A model generated the notes under the pieces. The model did not search any database, was not told the origin of the DNA, and saw nothing but the letters and a program-made list of their open reading frames with translations. The position numbers and the translations under genes were made by a program. A stretch of DNA of 60,263 nt, taken from NCBI GenBank assembly GCA_016286995.1, contig JAEEVA010000017.1:1-60263 (forward strand). The letters run 5' to 3'. The stretch is from Prevotella sp. Its GTDB lineage: Bacteria; Bacteroidota; Bacteroidia; Bacteroidales; Bacteroidaceae. This document shows, piece by piece, positions 32,353 to 41,363 of this stretch. Position 1 is the stretch's first letter. Every line of letters begins with the position of its first letter.

Positions 32353-32907
32353 ATGAAGAAAAAGTTTATCTGCGCCGTTTGTGGATATATCTACGAAGGC
32401 GATGCTGCTCCTGAGAAGTGTCCAATCTGTAAGGCTCCCGCTTCTAAGTTCTCTGAACTGAAGGACGATGGCGATGTAACTTATGCCACCGTTCATCGTA
32501 TTGGCGACGGCAAGCCCGAGGGTGTATCAGAAGAGATGATTAACGACCTGCGTGCACACTATAACGGTGAGTGCAGCGAGGTGGGTCAGTATCTTGCTAT
32601 GGCTCGTCAGGCTGATCGCGAGGGTTATCCCGAGATTGCCGAGGCCTTCAAGCGTTATGCATTTGAGGAGGCCGACCACGCTTCACGCTTTGCTGAGCTG
32701 CTGGGCGAGAACGTATGGGACACTAAGACCAATCTTGAGAAGCGTGCTGCTGCCGAGGCTGGTGCATGCGAGGACAAGTTCCGCATTGCCAAGAACGCCA
32801 AGGCTGCTGGTTTCGATGCCATCCACGACACCGTTCACGAGATGGCCAAGGACGAGGCCCGTCATGGTGCTGGCTTTGCTGGGTTGCTGAAGCGCTACTT
32901 CAAGTAA
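32353..32907 (+). CDS. Reverse rubrerythrin (rubredoxin domain first)
   Basis: Non-haem iron peroxidase that detoxifies hydrogen peroxide in anaerobes. The 184-aa protein has the rubredoxin-like iron site at the N-terminus ([11 protein letters not shown] and CPICKAP). The four-helix diiron ferritin-like domain follows, with [32 protein letters not shown] and [10 protein letters not shown]. This order is the reverse of classical rubrerythrin and matches the revRbr group, which can use NADH through a reductase. It has a strong promoter of its own. Its codon use looks highly optimised, suggesting high expression. Confidence 0.95.
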   Translation: MKKKFICAVCGYIYEGDAAPEKCPICKAPASKFSELKDDGDVTYATVHRIGDGKPEGVSEEMINDLRAHYNGECSEVGQYLAMARQADREGYPEIAEAFKRYAFEEADHASRFAELLGENVWDTKTNLEKRAAAEAGACEDKFRIAKNAKAAGFDAIHDTVHEMAKDEARHGAGFAGLLKRYFK

Positions 32908-32920
32908 TTGTAGCATCTGT

Positions 32921-32943
32921 ATTATCAAGAGCTTCTTGATAAT
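32921..32943 (+). other. Perfect hairpin after rubrerythrin
   Basis: ATTATCAAGA-GCT-TCTTGATAAT, a 10-bp stem with a 3-base loop, 13 bases after the stop codon. No U-tract follows, so it may protect the 3' end or cause a pause. Confidence 0.65.
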
Positions 32944-32971
32944 CTCTCGTATCCAGACAATAAATTAACGA

Positions 32972-33015
32972 AAAAGTCGTTTTATCAATGGTATGATAAG
33001 ACGACTTTTCTTTTT
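32972..33015 (+). terminator. Terminator-like hairpin that contains the next gene's start codon
   Basis: AAAAGTCGTTTTATCA (32972-32987) pairs with TGATAAGACGACTTTT (32994-33009) over 16 positions with one G-T pair and a 6-base loop. A T-rich tract follows. The A of the lipoprotein ATG (32993) is in the loop and the rest in the right arm. The arm encodes IRRLF, so the element is both terminator-like and coding. Confidence 0.72.
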
Positions 33016-34306
33016 TCTGTTCCTGATAGCTGCCGTGTTGACGGCATGCACTGATAACGACTCGTTTAGCAGTAGTTCTGGTAACCGCTTGTCGATGGAG
33101 GAGGATACTATTTCCTTCGACACGCTGTTTAGTACCGTGCCTTCGTCCACTAGGACGTTCTGGATTCATAATCATTCGTCGGATGGTATACGAATCCGCA
33201 CGGCTCGTCTGGAGCGTGGCACGCAGTCGGGCTACCGAGTCAATGTTGACGGCACGTATCTTGATCCTGTCGGCACCGACTTTGAAGTGCGCAAAGGCGA
33301 CAGCTTGCTGGTGTTTGTGGAGGTAACTACCCACGAAACATATTCCGACAGTCCACAGTTGATAGAGGATAACCTTCTGTTGACGCTGGAGAGTGGCGTG
33401 GAGCAGCGTGTTAATCTGCGTGCTTTCAGTTGGGATGCGCTGAAGTTTGAGAAGCTGACTATCAGCCGTGACACACTGATTGAATCGCGCGTACCTATTA
33501 TTATATATAAAAGTATTGAGGTAGACAGTGACGTGACGCTGACCATAAGGAATACCACATTCTACTTCCACGACGGTGCTGGCATCGACGTTTGTGGACA
33601 GCTTGTGGCCGATAGCTGCTTGTTCCGTGGCGACCGTTTGGACCGCATGTTCGACTATCTGCCTTACGACCGTATAAGTGGTCAGTGGGAGGGTATTTAT
33701 ATTGCATCTTCGTCGAAGGGTAATATTCTGAATAACTGTGAGATACGTAATGCCGTTGACGCGCTAGTCTGCGACAGTACGACGTTACAGCTTACACAAA
33801 CCGTCATCCATAACAGTAGTGGTGCAGGACTGTCGGCGCGCCATTCGAAGGTGACGCTCAGTTATTGTCAGCTGACCAATACTTACGGTGACTGTCTGCT
33901 GCTGGAGGGTTGCGACGCTGTTGTCGACCATTGTACGCTGGGGCAGTTCTATCCCTTCTCGGCCAACCGTGGCTATGCGCTGCATTTCTTCAATACCACC
34001 CAGCCGTTGAAGCTGCGTTGCACCAATACGCTGGCTACGGGTTATGCTGACGATGTGGTTTTGGGTGAGGCCAAGGATACTACCGTGGTCTATGACTTAT
34101 ATTTTGCCAATTGTCTGCTGCGTACCGATTCCGTGGCTGCGTCAGAACGCTTTGAACGGAACCTCTGGGAAACTCCCAAAGATTCCGTTCAAGGAAAGCA
34201 ACACTTTCGTGTGATTGATGAGGAGAATCTCTATTACGATTTCACCATCGACAGCATCTCACCAGCTTACTCCCGTTCTATAGGTCGTATCTTCCAGCCT
34301 GAATAA
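32993..34306 (+). CDS. Lipoprotein with right-handed beta-helix domain
   Basis: The 437-aa protein begins MIRRLFFFLFLIAAVLTAC, a clear lipoprotein signal. An N-terminal beta-sandwich-like region (about 30-165) contains SSTRTFWIHNHSSDGIRI and RKGDSLLVFVEVTT. About 250 residues of short repeated strands follow (ILNNCEIRNAVDAL, LTQTVIHNSSGAGLSARHSKV, VDHCTLG), as in parallel beta-helix/NosD-like proteins that often bind polysaccharides. Function unknown. The start codon lies in the loop of the hairpin after rubrerythrin and no separate promoter is seen, so expression should depend on read-through from that gene. It converges on GH3 with a 5-base gap. Confidence 0.82.
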   Translation: MIRRLFFFLFLIAAVLTACTDNDSFSSSSGNRLSMEEDTISFDTLFSTVPSSTRTFWIHNHSSDGIRIRTARLERGTQSGYRVNVDGTYLDPVGTDFEVRKGDSLLVFVEVTTHETYSDSPQLIEDNLLLTLESGVEQRVNLRAFSWDALKFEKLTISRDTLIESRVPIIIYKSIEVDSDVTLTIRNTTFYFHDGAGIDVCGQLVADSCLFRGDRLDRMFDYLPYDRISGQWEGIYIASSSKGNILNNCEIRNAVDALVCDSTTLQLTQTVIHNSSGAGLSARHSKVTLSYCQLTNTYGDCLLLEGCDAVVDHCTLGQFYPFSANRGYALHFFNTTQPLKLRCTNTLATGYADDVVLGEAKDTTVVYDLYFANCLLRTDSVAASERFERNLWETPKDSVQGKQHFRVIDEENLYYDFTIDSISPAYSRSIGRIFQPE

Positions 34307-34311
34307 CCTTT

Positions 34312-36819
34312 TTAGATGTTTGGCGTGTCCCAGACCTTTGTCTGCGTGCAGTTGATAGTTTGTGACAGACGGGCTACACGCAGTACGAAGTCGCCTTCCT
34401 CCAGTGTCCAGCGACAGTCAGCACCGACGAATGCCAGTGCCTTTGCTGGTAGGCTGAAGGTGACAGTCTTCGTTTCACCTGGCTCTAACGACATCTTCGT
34501 GAAGTCGCGCAGGCGCTTGTTGTCAGGCACTACGCTGGCTACGAGATCGCTCGAGTACAGCAATACTGCTTCCTTACCAGCACGGCTTCCTGTATTCTTC
34601 ACATCAACGCTGACGGTGAGGATGTCGTCAGCAGTAAACTGCGCCTTGTCGACCTTTAGGTTCGAGTATTCGAAGGTGGTATAGCTCATGCCATAGCCGA
34701 AGGGCCACTGGAGTGAAACCTTGGCGTCGTAGTTATAGGCACCAGCCATCGTGCCCACCTCCTCAGATACCTTATAATCATAGGTATTCAGCGAGTTAAT
34801 CTCCTTTGGATAGGTGATAGGCAGTTTGCCTGAGAAGTTGGCATCGCCAGCCAACAGGTTAGCCAGTGCATCACCACCATAGTTGCCAGGAATCAGGATA
34901 TCCACCACAGCCTTAGCCAACGGCTCGATATCAGCAATGAGGCGCGGACGGCCTTCGTTGAGTACGAGGATGATGGGCTTGCCAGTCTTGGCCAGAGCCT
35001 TCACCAGATTGCGCTGGTTTTCCGACAGCCACAGGTTTGTCAAGTTACCAGGTGTCTCAGTATAGGTATTCTCGCCGATGGCAGCAATGATGACGTCGGC
35101 CTGTGCTGCAGCAGCAACAGCCTTGTCTATCTGCGGTTCGTTCTCATCATAGTAGGCGCCATTCTCGTTGTAGGTCACGCCTTGTTCGAGGATGATATTC
35201 TCCTTGCCATACTTGTTGCAGAGCGCCTCATAGATGGTATTGTACTGTTCCGTCAGGTCTTCAGCCTTCGAGCCCTGCCACGTGTAGCTCCAGCCACCAT
35301 GCAAGCAACGCATTTGGTTGGCGTTAGGACCAGTCAGGAGAATCTTCTTGAATTGAGAATTAGGAATTGAGAATGGAGAATTATGATTACCATTGAGCGG
35401 GAGTATACCATCTTCGTTCTTGAGAAGAACCATTGACTCTTCGGCAGCTTTCAAAGAGGCCTGGGCAAACTCTTCGCAACCAAACTTCTCGAAGCCCTTA
35501 CCACCTGTGTTAGGCTCATCGAAGAGTCCCAGGCGATACTTTGCACGGAGGATACGACGCACAGCATCGTCTATACGCTCCATCTTCACCTTGCCTTCGT
35601 TGACGAGCTCCTTCAGCAGGATGCAGAACTCCACGCTATAGGGATCCATCGACATATCGATACCTGCATTGATGGCAATGCGGATAGCGTCCTTCTTATC
35701 CTTGGCCACCTTCTCGCGCGAGTACAGATTATTAATATCAGCCCAGTCAGTCACAAGGAAGCCGTCCCACTGCAGATCCTCCTTGAGCCACTTCGTCAGA
35801 TACTCGTAGCTGGCATGGAGGGGTACACCGTTGACAGAAGCCGAGTTCACCATCATGGTCAGCGTACCAGCGAGAGCAGCAGCCTTGAAAGGCTCGAAAT
35901 ACTTCTCGCGAATCATCTGCGGCGCGAGGTAGGCAGGGGTACGATCCTTACCAGTCCAGGGGGCACCATAGGCAAAGTAGTGCTTCGTGCTGGTACCAAC
36001 GTGGAAGCGGTCTATGTGGTTATTGTCCTCACCCTGATAGCCCTTGATCTCTGCCACTACCATCTTCGAGTTCACGATGGCATCCTCGCCAAAGCTCTCC
36101 CACATGCGTGGCCAACGGGGATCACGGCTCAGGTCTACCACAGGATTATACACCCAGGGACAGTTCGCTGCACGACTCTCGTAGGCTGTAATCTCAGCGC
36201 CTCTGAAGGCCAGATCAGTATTGAACGAGGCACCCAAGTTGATAGGCTGGGGGAACAGCGTGCCGCCTTTGGTATAGGTCACACCATGATTGTGGTCGAG
36301 ACCATAGATATCAGGGATGCCCAGGTGCTTCATCGACTTCTCTTGAATCAGACGAATCCACTTCTGCCAGTCTTCCAGCGAGGCAGCGCTGGAACCAGGA
36401 GCGTTGAGGATGGAGCCCACCTTCCACTTCGAGATGAGTGTGTCGAGCATCACCTCGTTGATTTTCCAAATGCGCTTGGTCTCGCCCTGATAGATATCTA
36501 CTGGGAAACTGCCAAGTTTGTCGATGATTTCCTGATCGCCCAGCTTCACCATCGCATCGATTTCTGAATCGGGCCTGCCATACTGCTGAAGCACAGAGCG
36601 CACCTTCTCACGGTCTACTTTAGCATTCTCGACCGTCATTTTGCCCATCACGTCAAGATTCAGCTCGAGCATCTGACCGATTTTCTCGTCAAGCGTCATC
36701 TTGGCGAGGGTTTTCTCAATCTTGGCTTCCAGTTGTGCATCACGAGGGATTGCCGGTTTCTGCGCATAGAGACCTGTTCCTGCCATCATCCAGATGGCCA
36801 ATAATACAATTCGTTTCAT
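34312..36819 (-). CDS. GH3 family beta-glucosidase/xylosidase, periplasmic
   Basis: Exo-acting hydrolase expected to release glucose or xylose from oligosaccharides. The 835-aa protein has a signal peptide (ending TGLYAQ). The GH3 N-terminal barrel contains [21 protein letters not shown] and the nucleophile Asp in [10 protein letters not shown] near residue 357. The C-terminal sandwich has [29 protein letters not shown] and LVLNEGRP. A fibronectin-III-like end follows ([17 protein letters not shown]). Length and order are as in BglX-type enzymes. An in-frame heptamer array encodes [12 protein letters not shown] between the two main domains, just before the LTGPNA strand. Own promoter at 36852; no operon partner. 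Confidence 0.92.
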   Translation of the reverse strand: MKRIVLLAIWMMAGTGLYAQKPAIPRDAQLEAKIEKTLAKMTLDEKIGQMLELNLDVMGKMTVENAKVDREKVRSVLQQYGRPDSEIDAMVKLGDQEIIDKLGSFPVDIYQGETKRIWKINEVMLDTLISKWKVGSILNAPGSSAASLEDWQKWIRLIQEKSMKHLGIPDIYGLDHNHGVTYTKGGTLFPQPINLGASFNTDLAFRGAEITAYESRAANCPWVYNPVVDLSRDPRWPRMWESFGEDAIVNSKMVVAEIKGYQGEDNNHIDRFHVGTSTKHYFAYGAPWTGKDRTPAYLAPQMIREKYFEPFKAAALAGTLTMMVNSASVNGVPLHASYEYLTKWLKEDLQWDGFLVTDWADINNLYSREKVAKDKKDAIRIAINAGIDMSMDPYSVEFCILLKELVNEGKVKMERIDDAVRRILRAKYRLGLFDEPNTGGKGFEKFGCEEFAQASLKAAEESMVLLKNEDGILPLNGNHNSPFSIPNSQFKKILLTGPNANQMRCLHGGWSYTWQGSKAEDLTEQYNTIYEALCNKYGKENIILEQGVTYNENGAYYDENEPQIDKAVAAAAQADVIIAAIGENTYTETPGNLTNLWLSENQRNLVKALAKTGKPIILVLNEGRPRLIADIEPLAKAVVDILIPGNYGGDALANLLAGDANFSGKLPITYPKEINSLNTYDYKVSEEVGTMAGAYNYDAKVSLQWPFGYGMSYTTFEYSNLKVDKAQFTADDILTVSVDVKNTGSRAGKEAVLLYSSDLVASVVPDNKRLRDFTKMSLEPGETKTVTFSLPAKALAFVGADCRWTLEEGDFVLRVARLSQTINCTQTKVWDTPNI
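35352..35386 (+). repeat. In-frame heptamer array inside the GH3 gene
   Basis: Plus-strand units ATTGAGA, ATTAGGA, ATTGAGA, ATGGAGA, ATTATGA then TTACC, almost the same as the intergenic array at 7914-7948. It is antisense to the gene, so the coding strand has no stops and reads [13 protein letters not shown]. Confidence 0.88.
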
Positions 36820-36851
36820 TGTTAGTAATACTATTAATTATAATGTGGCTA

Positions 36852-36859
36852 CAAAGATA
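36852..36859 (-). promoter_or_regulatory. GH3 gene promoter, -7 box TATCTTTG
   Basis: Perfect TAnnTTTG on the minus strand, 33 bases before the GH3 start. Confidence 0.72.
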
Positions 36860-36898
36860 CGAAAAAGCAGGGAGAATACAAATTAATTGGCGATTTTC

Positions 36899-36929
36899 TT
36901 GCATTTTTGCTCATTTTTTTGTATCTTTG
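36899..36929 (+). promoter_or_regulatory. Orphan promoter 400 bases before preA
   Basis: TTG (36899-36901) and perfect -7 TATCTTTG (36922-36929), 20 bases apart. No gene follows directly; the nearest is preA, which has its own promoter at 37248. Confidence 0.65.
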
Positions 36930-37247
36930 CATCTGGAAAGGATTGTGATTCCTTTTTGCTTTCCATCACATTACACAATCCAGAATCCATGCAGACCCTT
37001 CGCTCCGCATATGTCGACCGCCCGCACAGCCAATGAGGGACGGGAGCTCTGCATTTGTGGGGCGCCCGCTCTGCATGAGTTTACTCCGTGTAAACATGTA
37101 GTTTACTACGTCCTTTCTTGCCGTTTGCTCCGAGTACCTGAGTCGTCTGAAGGCACTTTCTGAACCGACTGCTGGTAATAGGCCCTTTACGTTCATTATT
37201 CTTCTGTTGGGTAGAAGTAAAGCAGCACGTGTTTTTCTCACTAAAAG
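36930..37247 (+). ncRNA. Possible small RNA or structured leader between two promoters
   Basis: About 320 bases without a credible gene, behind a good promoter. Near the predicted 5' end GGATTGTG and CACAATCC (about 36940-36983) can pair, with nested GGAAAG/CTTTCC. Further on, GTTTAC (37079-37084), GTAAAC (37090-37095) and GTTTAC (37101-37106) form two mutually exclusive 6-bp hairpins. The direct repeat GCTCTGCAT occurs at about 37051 and 37068. No long U-tract terminator is seen. Assignment as RNA is inference. Confidence 0.35.
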
Positions 37248-37279
37248 TTTGGAAGTTTCACTTTTAATGCGTATCTTTG
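37248..37279 (+). promoter_or_regulatory. preA-pcrA operon promoter
   Basis: The -33 TTTG (37248-37251) and -7 TATCTTTG (37272-37279) with exactly 20 bases between, 57 bases before preA. Confidence 0.82.
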
Positions 37280-37335
37280 CAGTCTGTAGCCGAACATCAT
37301 CAGTGAACGGTAAAGATAATAATGACAATAACTAA

Positions 37336-38814
37336 ATGAGTGAAACAATGAAACGAGTCAACATCTACGAAGAGGCCAGCAGATGCCTGATGTGCCAGGA
37401 GGCACCGTGTACAAAGGCTTGCAAGACGGGTGACCCCGCCAGAGCTATGCGTGCTATACGTTTTGATAATCACAAGCTGGCCACGCGCTGGGTGGCTGAC
37501 TGTAGCGATGCCGATCTGGAGCGGGCCGAAGAAGCTTGTATCCACTACAATTGGCCTATCCGACTGAAGGAGGTGCTGCGCAGCATTCATCCCGATGACG
37601 TGACGGGAGACTATCCCAGTCTGGAGATAGATTTCTGTGGCATACATTGTGAGAATCCGTTCTTCCTGGCATCGTCGGCTGTGTGTACCAACTACGAGAT
37701 GGTGGCGCGTGCTTTCGAGATGGGCTGGGGTGGCGTATTCTACAAGACCATCTGTCTGCAGGAAATCAAGGAGGTGTCGCCCCGTTTCGATGCCCTTCAT
37801 AATAGCGGTATTCATGGCGACTTCTACGGTTTCCGCAATATGGAACAGTTGAGCGAGAATCCTGTGGACATGGACTTTGACATTCTGCACCGTCTGAAGC
37901 AGAACTATCCTACGAAGATTGTCGTGGCGAGCATTATGGGCCAGACCAATGAACAGTGGGTTGAGTTAGCCCAGATGGCTGAGAGTGCCGGCGTCGATGC
38001 GATTGAACTCAACTTCTCTTGTCCTCAGATGCGACTGGAAGGCATGGGCAGTGACGTAGGGCAGAACCCGGAGTTGGTGGCTATCTATACCAAATGCGTC
38101 AAGAAGGCTGTGAAGATACCCGTCATTCCGAAGATGACACCCAATATCACCCATATCTTCCATCCTGGACTGGCAGCTTGCTTAGCTGGTGCCGATGCCC
38201 TTTCGGCTATCAATACCATCAAGTCTGTCACTATGGACAACGAGGCCGAAGTGTCTGGACGTCGCACCATCTCCGGCTATTCCGGACGTGCCGTGAAGCC
38301 CATCGCTCTGCGCTATGTGCTGGAACTGTCAAGTAACGATGCGACAAAAGATGTGACACTCAGTGGTATCGGAGGCATCGAAACGTGGCGTGACGCCTTG
38401 GAATTCATACAGTTAGGATGCAGCAATGTACAGGTGTGTACGGCCGTCATGCAGTATGGCTACCGCATCATCGACGATCTGGTGCTGGGATTGCAGCGCT
38501 ATATGGCCAAAGTGGGCGTTACGCAGCTGAAGGACCTTGTAGGCAGCAAGATTGGCTGCTTTGTCACACCCAGCAAACTTGACCGTACGACGGTCATCTA
38601 TCCGCTGATAGATCGCGAACGCTGTGTGGGTTGCGGCCGTTGTGAGGTGTCATGTAGCGACGGCGGTCACCAGGCCATTGTCTTCGACCACGAAACGCGT
38701 CAGCCGCGCATCGTCGGTACGAAGTGTGTAGGCTGTCACCTCTGTCGTCTGGTATGTCCTGCTGGTGCCATTCACCTCAGCAAGCGCGTCGTGAAGAAAG
38801 AAAAAGCGGAATGA
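37336..38814 (+). CDS. preA: Dihydropyrimidine dehydrogenase subunit PreA-like, with an extra N-terminal Cys cluster
   Basis: Flavin/iron-sulfur enzyme of pyrimidine reduction or degradation. The 492-aa protein starts with a ~60-residue Cys cluster (CLMCQEAPCTKAC) that resembles the N-terminal Fe-S segment of PreT/GltD. A dihydroorotate-dehydrogenase-like barrel follows (FCGIHCENPFFLASSAV, ELNFSCPQM, PVIPKMTPN). The C-terminus has two 4Fe-4S ferredoxin motifs (CVGCGRCEVSC and CVGCHLCRLVC). E. coli PreA is 411 aa and lacks the first segment; the FAD/NAD module of PreT is missing here. So electrons must come from a separate donor. It overlaps pcrA by 4 bases (ATGA). Confidence 0.88.
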   Translation: MSETMKRVNIYEEASRCLMCQEAPCTKACKTGDPARAMRAIRFDNHKLATRWVADCSDADLERAEEACIHYNWPIRLKEVLRSIHPDDVTGDYPSLEIDFCGIHCENPFFLASSAVCTNYEMVARAFEMGWGGVFYKTICLQEIKEVSPRFDALHNSGIHGDFYGFRNMEQLSENPVDMDFDILHRLKQNYPTKIVVASIMGQTNEQWVELAQMAESAGVDAIELNFSCPQMRLEGMGSDVGQNPELVAIYTKCVKKAVKIPVIPKMTPNITHIFHPGLAACLAGADALSAINTIKSVTMDNEAEVSGRRTISGYSGRAVKPIALRYVLELSSNDATKDVTLSGIGGIETWRDALEFIQLGCSNVQVCTAVMQYGYRIIDDLVLGLQRYMAKVGVTQLKDLVGSKIGCFVTPSKLDRTTVIYPLIDRERCVGCGRCEVSCSDGGHQAIVFDHETRQPRIVGTKCVGCHLCRLVCPAGAIHLSKRVVKKEKAE

Positions 38815-41219
38815 AAGAATGGCTATTGAACGAGCTGAACGAGGGTCAGCGACAGGCGGTAGAATACTGTGACGGTCCGCAGTTGGTGATTGCCGGAGCC
38901 GGCTCTGGCAAGACGCGCGTGCTGACCTATAAGATAGCGTACCTGCTGGAAGAGTATCCCTATATGCCGTGGAACATCCTCGCGTTGACCTTTACCAATA
39001 AGGCTGCCCGTGAGATGAAGGAACGCATAGGCCGCCTGGTAGGGCAGGAGCGCGCGCAGCAGTTGCAGATGGGAACGTTCCACTCCGTCTTTGCCCGTAT
39101 ACTCAGAGCGGAAGCGGAAGCTATTGGCTTCGCTCCTAACTATACTATCTACGACCAAGCTGACTCGCGTTCGCTGGTGAAGAGCATCATCAAGGAAATG
39201 CAGCTTGACGATAAGACGTACAAGCCCAACAGCGTGGCCGACCGTATATCGATGGCAAAGAACCATCTGCTGTTGCCCTCGCAATACGAAGTCAGCGCGT
39301 GGGCCAAGGACGACGCACAGTATAAGCGACCGTTGGTTTCACAGATTTACCAGCGCTATACGGAGCGTTGTCGCCAGGCCAATGCGATGGATTTCGACGA
39401 CTTGCTGGTGCAGACATGGGTGCTGTTCCGCAACCATGAGGACATCCGGCAGAAATATGCTAACCGTTTCCAGTATGTTCTGGTCGATGAGTATCAGGAT
39501 ACGAACTTTGCACAGCAGGAAATCGTGCTGCAACTGACCCGTGAACACCAGCGTGTCTGTGTTGTTGGCGACGACGCCCAGAGCATCTATAGCTTTCGGG
39601 GAGCGAACATCGATAACATCTTGGATTTCCAGAAGAAATACGATGGTGCGCGCCTTTTCAAACTGGAACAGAACTATCGCTCGACACAACTCATCGTACA
39701 GGCTGCCAACAGCTTGATACGCAAGAATGCCCGACAGATTCATAAGGACGTTTTTAGTGAGAACGAGGAGGGTGAACGACTGATGCTGAAGCCTGCCTAT
39801 AGTGATAAGGAAGAGGCGATGATTGTGTGCAACGATATCAGGCGCATCCGTCGTCAGGAGGGCTGCCAGTATTCAGACTTTGCTATCCTCTACCGTACCA
39901 ATGCCCAGAGCCGTTCGTTTGAGGAACAGATGCGCAAAGACGGTATACCTTATAGAATATATGGTGGCCTGAGCTTCTACCAGCGTAAGGAAATCAAAGA
40001 CGTCATCGCCTACTTCCGTGTGGTGGCCAATCCAAACGACGAGGAAGCTCTACGACGCATCATCAATTATCCGGCACGCGGCATCGGCGATACGACGATT
40101 GGCAAGATTGTCAGTACCGCCAGTATGCACAACGTCAGTCTGTGGCAGGTCATCCAGCAGCCTATCGTGTTCGACCTGCAACTGTCGAAAGGAACCCTTA
40201 CCAAGCTGGACGCCTTTAAGACACTGGTAGAAGGGTGGGCGGCCCGAATGGATAAGGAGGACGCCTACGAACTGGGACATAGCATCATCATGGAGAGTGG
40301 GGTCAGCAAGGAAATCTATGGCGGTACCAATCCCGAGGACCTGTCACGACAGGAGAACCTGGAGGAATTCCTGGGCGGTATGCAGGACTTCGTGGAGAGT
40401 CGCAGGGAAGAAGGCCGTGAAGATGAGACCGGATTGAGTGATTTCCTGCAGGAGGTAGCTCTGCTGACCGATTTGGACAGTGATGACGGGAAGGCTAACC
40501 AAAACGAAAGCGATAACCAAAATGACAAGGTGACGCTGATGACCATCCATGCTGCCAAAGGTCTGGAATTTCCGACGGTTTTCATTGTCGGACTGGAAGA
40601 AAACATCTTCCCGTCACCCATGTGTGTTAATAGCATGCGCGAGCTGGAAGAAGAGCGGCGACTGCTCTATGTGGCCATCACACGTGCCGAAAGACACTGC
40701 ATCCTGACTTGTGCCCAGAACCGGTTCCGCTATGGGCGGATGGAGTTTGATACACCGTCGCGCTTTATCAAGGATATTGATCCCAGACTTCTCAGGGTCG
40801 ATGGCGGAAGTGGGGGAGTCTCTGGTTACTCGGGTGCTTCTATGGCCTCTGGTTTCTCTAGGGATTCAAGGGCCTCTGGTTTCTCTAGGGATTCAAGAGC
40901 CTCTGGCTTCTCTAGGGATTCAAGAGTCTCTGGTTATTCCAAAGCTTCTGTCCAGAATCCCCGTCCTGTGGCTACGCAGTTCGTGGCCGATGTGAAACCA
41001 AGGATGGTGCCTCTTCGACATGAGACGCCACGCCCGCAGTCAGCTATAGGAAATATTGGCCTAAAGGAGGGTAATGTTATTGAACATCAGCGTTTTGGTA
41101 TAGGAACGGTCATCAAAATTGAGGGCGTTGGTGAGAATACCAAAGCTACCGTAACCTTCAAAAATGCTGGCACTAAACAGCTACTGCTGAAGTTCGCGAA
41201 ATATACGATAATTGGGTGA
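38811..41219 (+). CDS. pcrA: UvrD/PcrA-family DNA helicase
   Basis: SF1A 3'-5' helicase for repair and displacement of proteins from DNA. The 802-aa protein has Walker A AGAGSGKT (residues 28-35), TFTNKAAREMKERI, motif II VDEYQDT, motif III VVGDDAQSIYSFRGA, EQNYRSTQ, MTIHAAKGLEFPTVFIVGLE and VAITRAERHC. The C-terminal end has the Tudor-like domain that binds RNA polymerase in PcrA (HQRFGIGTVIKIEG). Between motor and Tudor domain lies a repeat-encoded Ser/Arg/Asp linker, ASGFSRDSR three times (residues 679-705). The start overlaps the preA stop. It converges on the 43-aa gene. Confidence 0.95.
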   Translation: MKEWLLNELNEGQRQAVEYCDGPQLVIAGAGSGKTRVLTYKIAYLLEEYPYMPWNILALTFTNKAAREMKERIGRLVGQERAQQLQMGTFHSVFARILRAEAEAIGFAPNYTIYDQADSRSLVKSIIKEMQLDDKTYKPNSVADRISMAKNHLLLPSQYEVSAWAKDDAQYKRPLVSQIYQRYTERCRQANAMDFDDLLVQTWVLFRNHEDIRQKYANRFQYVLVDEYQDTNFAQQEIVLQLTREHQRVCVVGDDAQSIYSFRGANIDNILDFQKKYDGARLFKLEQNYRSTQLIVQAANSLIRKNARQIHKDVFSENEEGERLMLKPAYSDKEEAMIVCNDIRRIRRQEGCQYSDFAILYRTNAQSRSFEEQMRKDGIPYRIYGGLSFYQRKEIKDVIAYFRVVANPNDEEALRRIINYPARGIGDTTIGKIVSTASMHNVSLWQVIQQPIVFDLQLSKGTLTKLDAFKTLVEGWAARMDKEDAYELGHSIIMESGVSKEIYGGTNPEDLSRQENLEEFLGGMQDFVESRREEGREDETGLSDFLQEVALLTDLDSDDGKANQNESDNQNDKVTLMTIHAAKGLEFPTVFIVGLEENIFPSPMCVNSMRELEEERRLLYVAITRAERHCILTCAQNRFRYGRMEFDTPSRFIKDIDPRLLRVDGGSGGVSGYSGASMASGFSRDSRASGFSRDSRASGFSRDSRVSGYSKASVQNPRPVATQFVADVKPRMVPLRHETPRPQSAIGNIGLKEGNVIEHQRFGIGTVIKIEGVGENTKATVTFKNAGTKQLLLKFAKYTIIG
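40845..40925 (+). repeat. 27-base tandem repeat x3 within pcrA
   Basis: Three near-identical 27-base units (40845-40871, 40872-40898, 40899-40925) encode ASGFSRDSR each. More degenerate copies flank them (SGYSGASM before, SGYSKAS after). Units differ by only one or two bases, so copy number may vary between strains without a frameshift. Confidence 0.93.
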
Positions 41220-41224
41220 TAAAA

Positions 41225-41356
41225 CTATAGCGCTTCGTCCTCCGGACGTTCCGGAAGGCGAAGCGTTGTATGTGGGAGATGCTTTTTCTTGCGAAGGAAG
41301 GCCGCCTTGCGAGCCTCATACTCCTCGTAGTGCTTTTCCAGGAAGTTGTCTGCCAT
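41225..41356 (-). CDS. Small conserved protein of the DUF4270/glycogen-synthase-like cluster
   Basis: The 43-aa highly charged protein begins MADNFLEKHYEEYEARKAAF and ends RPEDEAL. Similar short proteins occur at this place in Bacteroides genomes, sometimes misnamed as dehydrogenase. No function is known to me. I choose the ATG at 41356, 7 bases after the DUF4270 stop. A longer frame would overlap DUF4270. It is the last gene of the operon. Confidence 0.78.
   Translation of the reverse strand: MADNFLEKHYEEYEARKAAFLRKKKHLPHTTLRLPERPEDEAL
41231..41265. terminator. Strong hairpin at the pcrA/small-gene convergence
   Basis: CGCTTCG (41231-41237) pairs with CGAAGCG (41259-41265), and TCCGGA (41241-41246) with TCCGGA (41250-41255), around a 3-base loop. 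It lies in the last codons of the 43-aa gene and 12 bases after the pcrA stop. No T-run follows, so terminator function is uncertain. Confidence 0.5.
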
Positions 41357-41363
41357 ATCTGCG

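Noticed and set aside
36735..37328. Open frames of 142 (plus) and 120 (minus) codons before preA
   Set aside because: They overlap GH3 or preA control regions, have odd composition and no recognisable domains; a non-coding interpretation is preferred.
40845..40925. Insertion sequence remnant in pcrA
   Set aside because: Units are in-frame 27-base tandem copies without terminal inverted repeats or target-site duplication.
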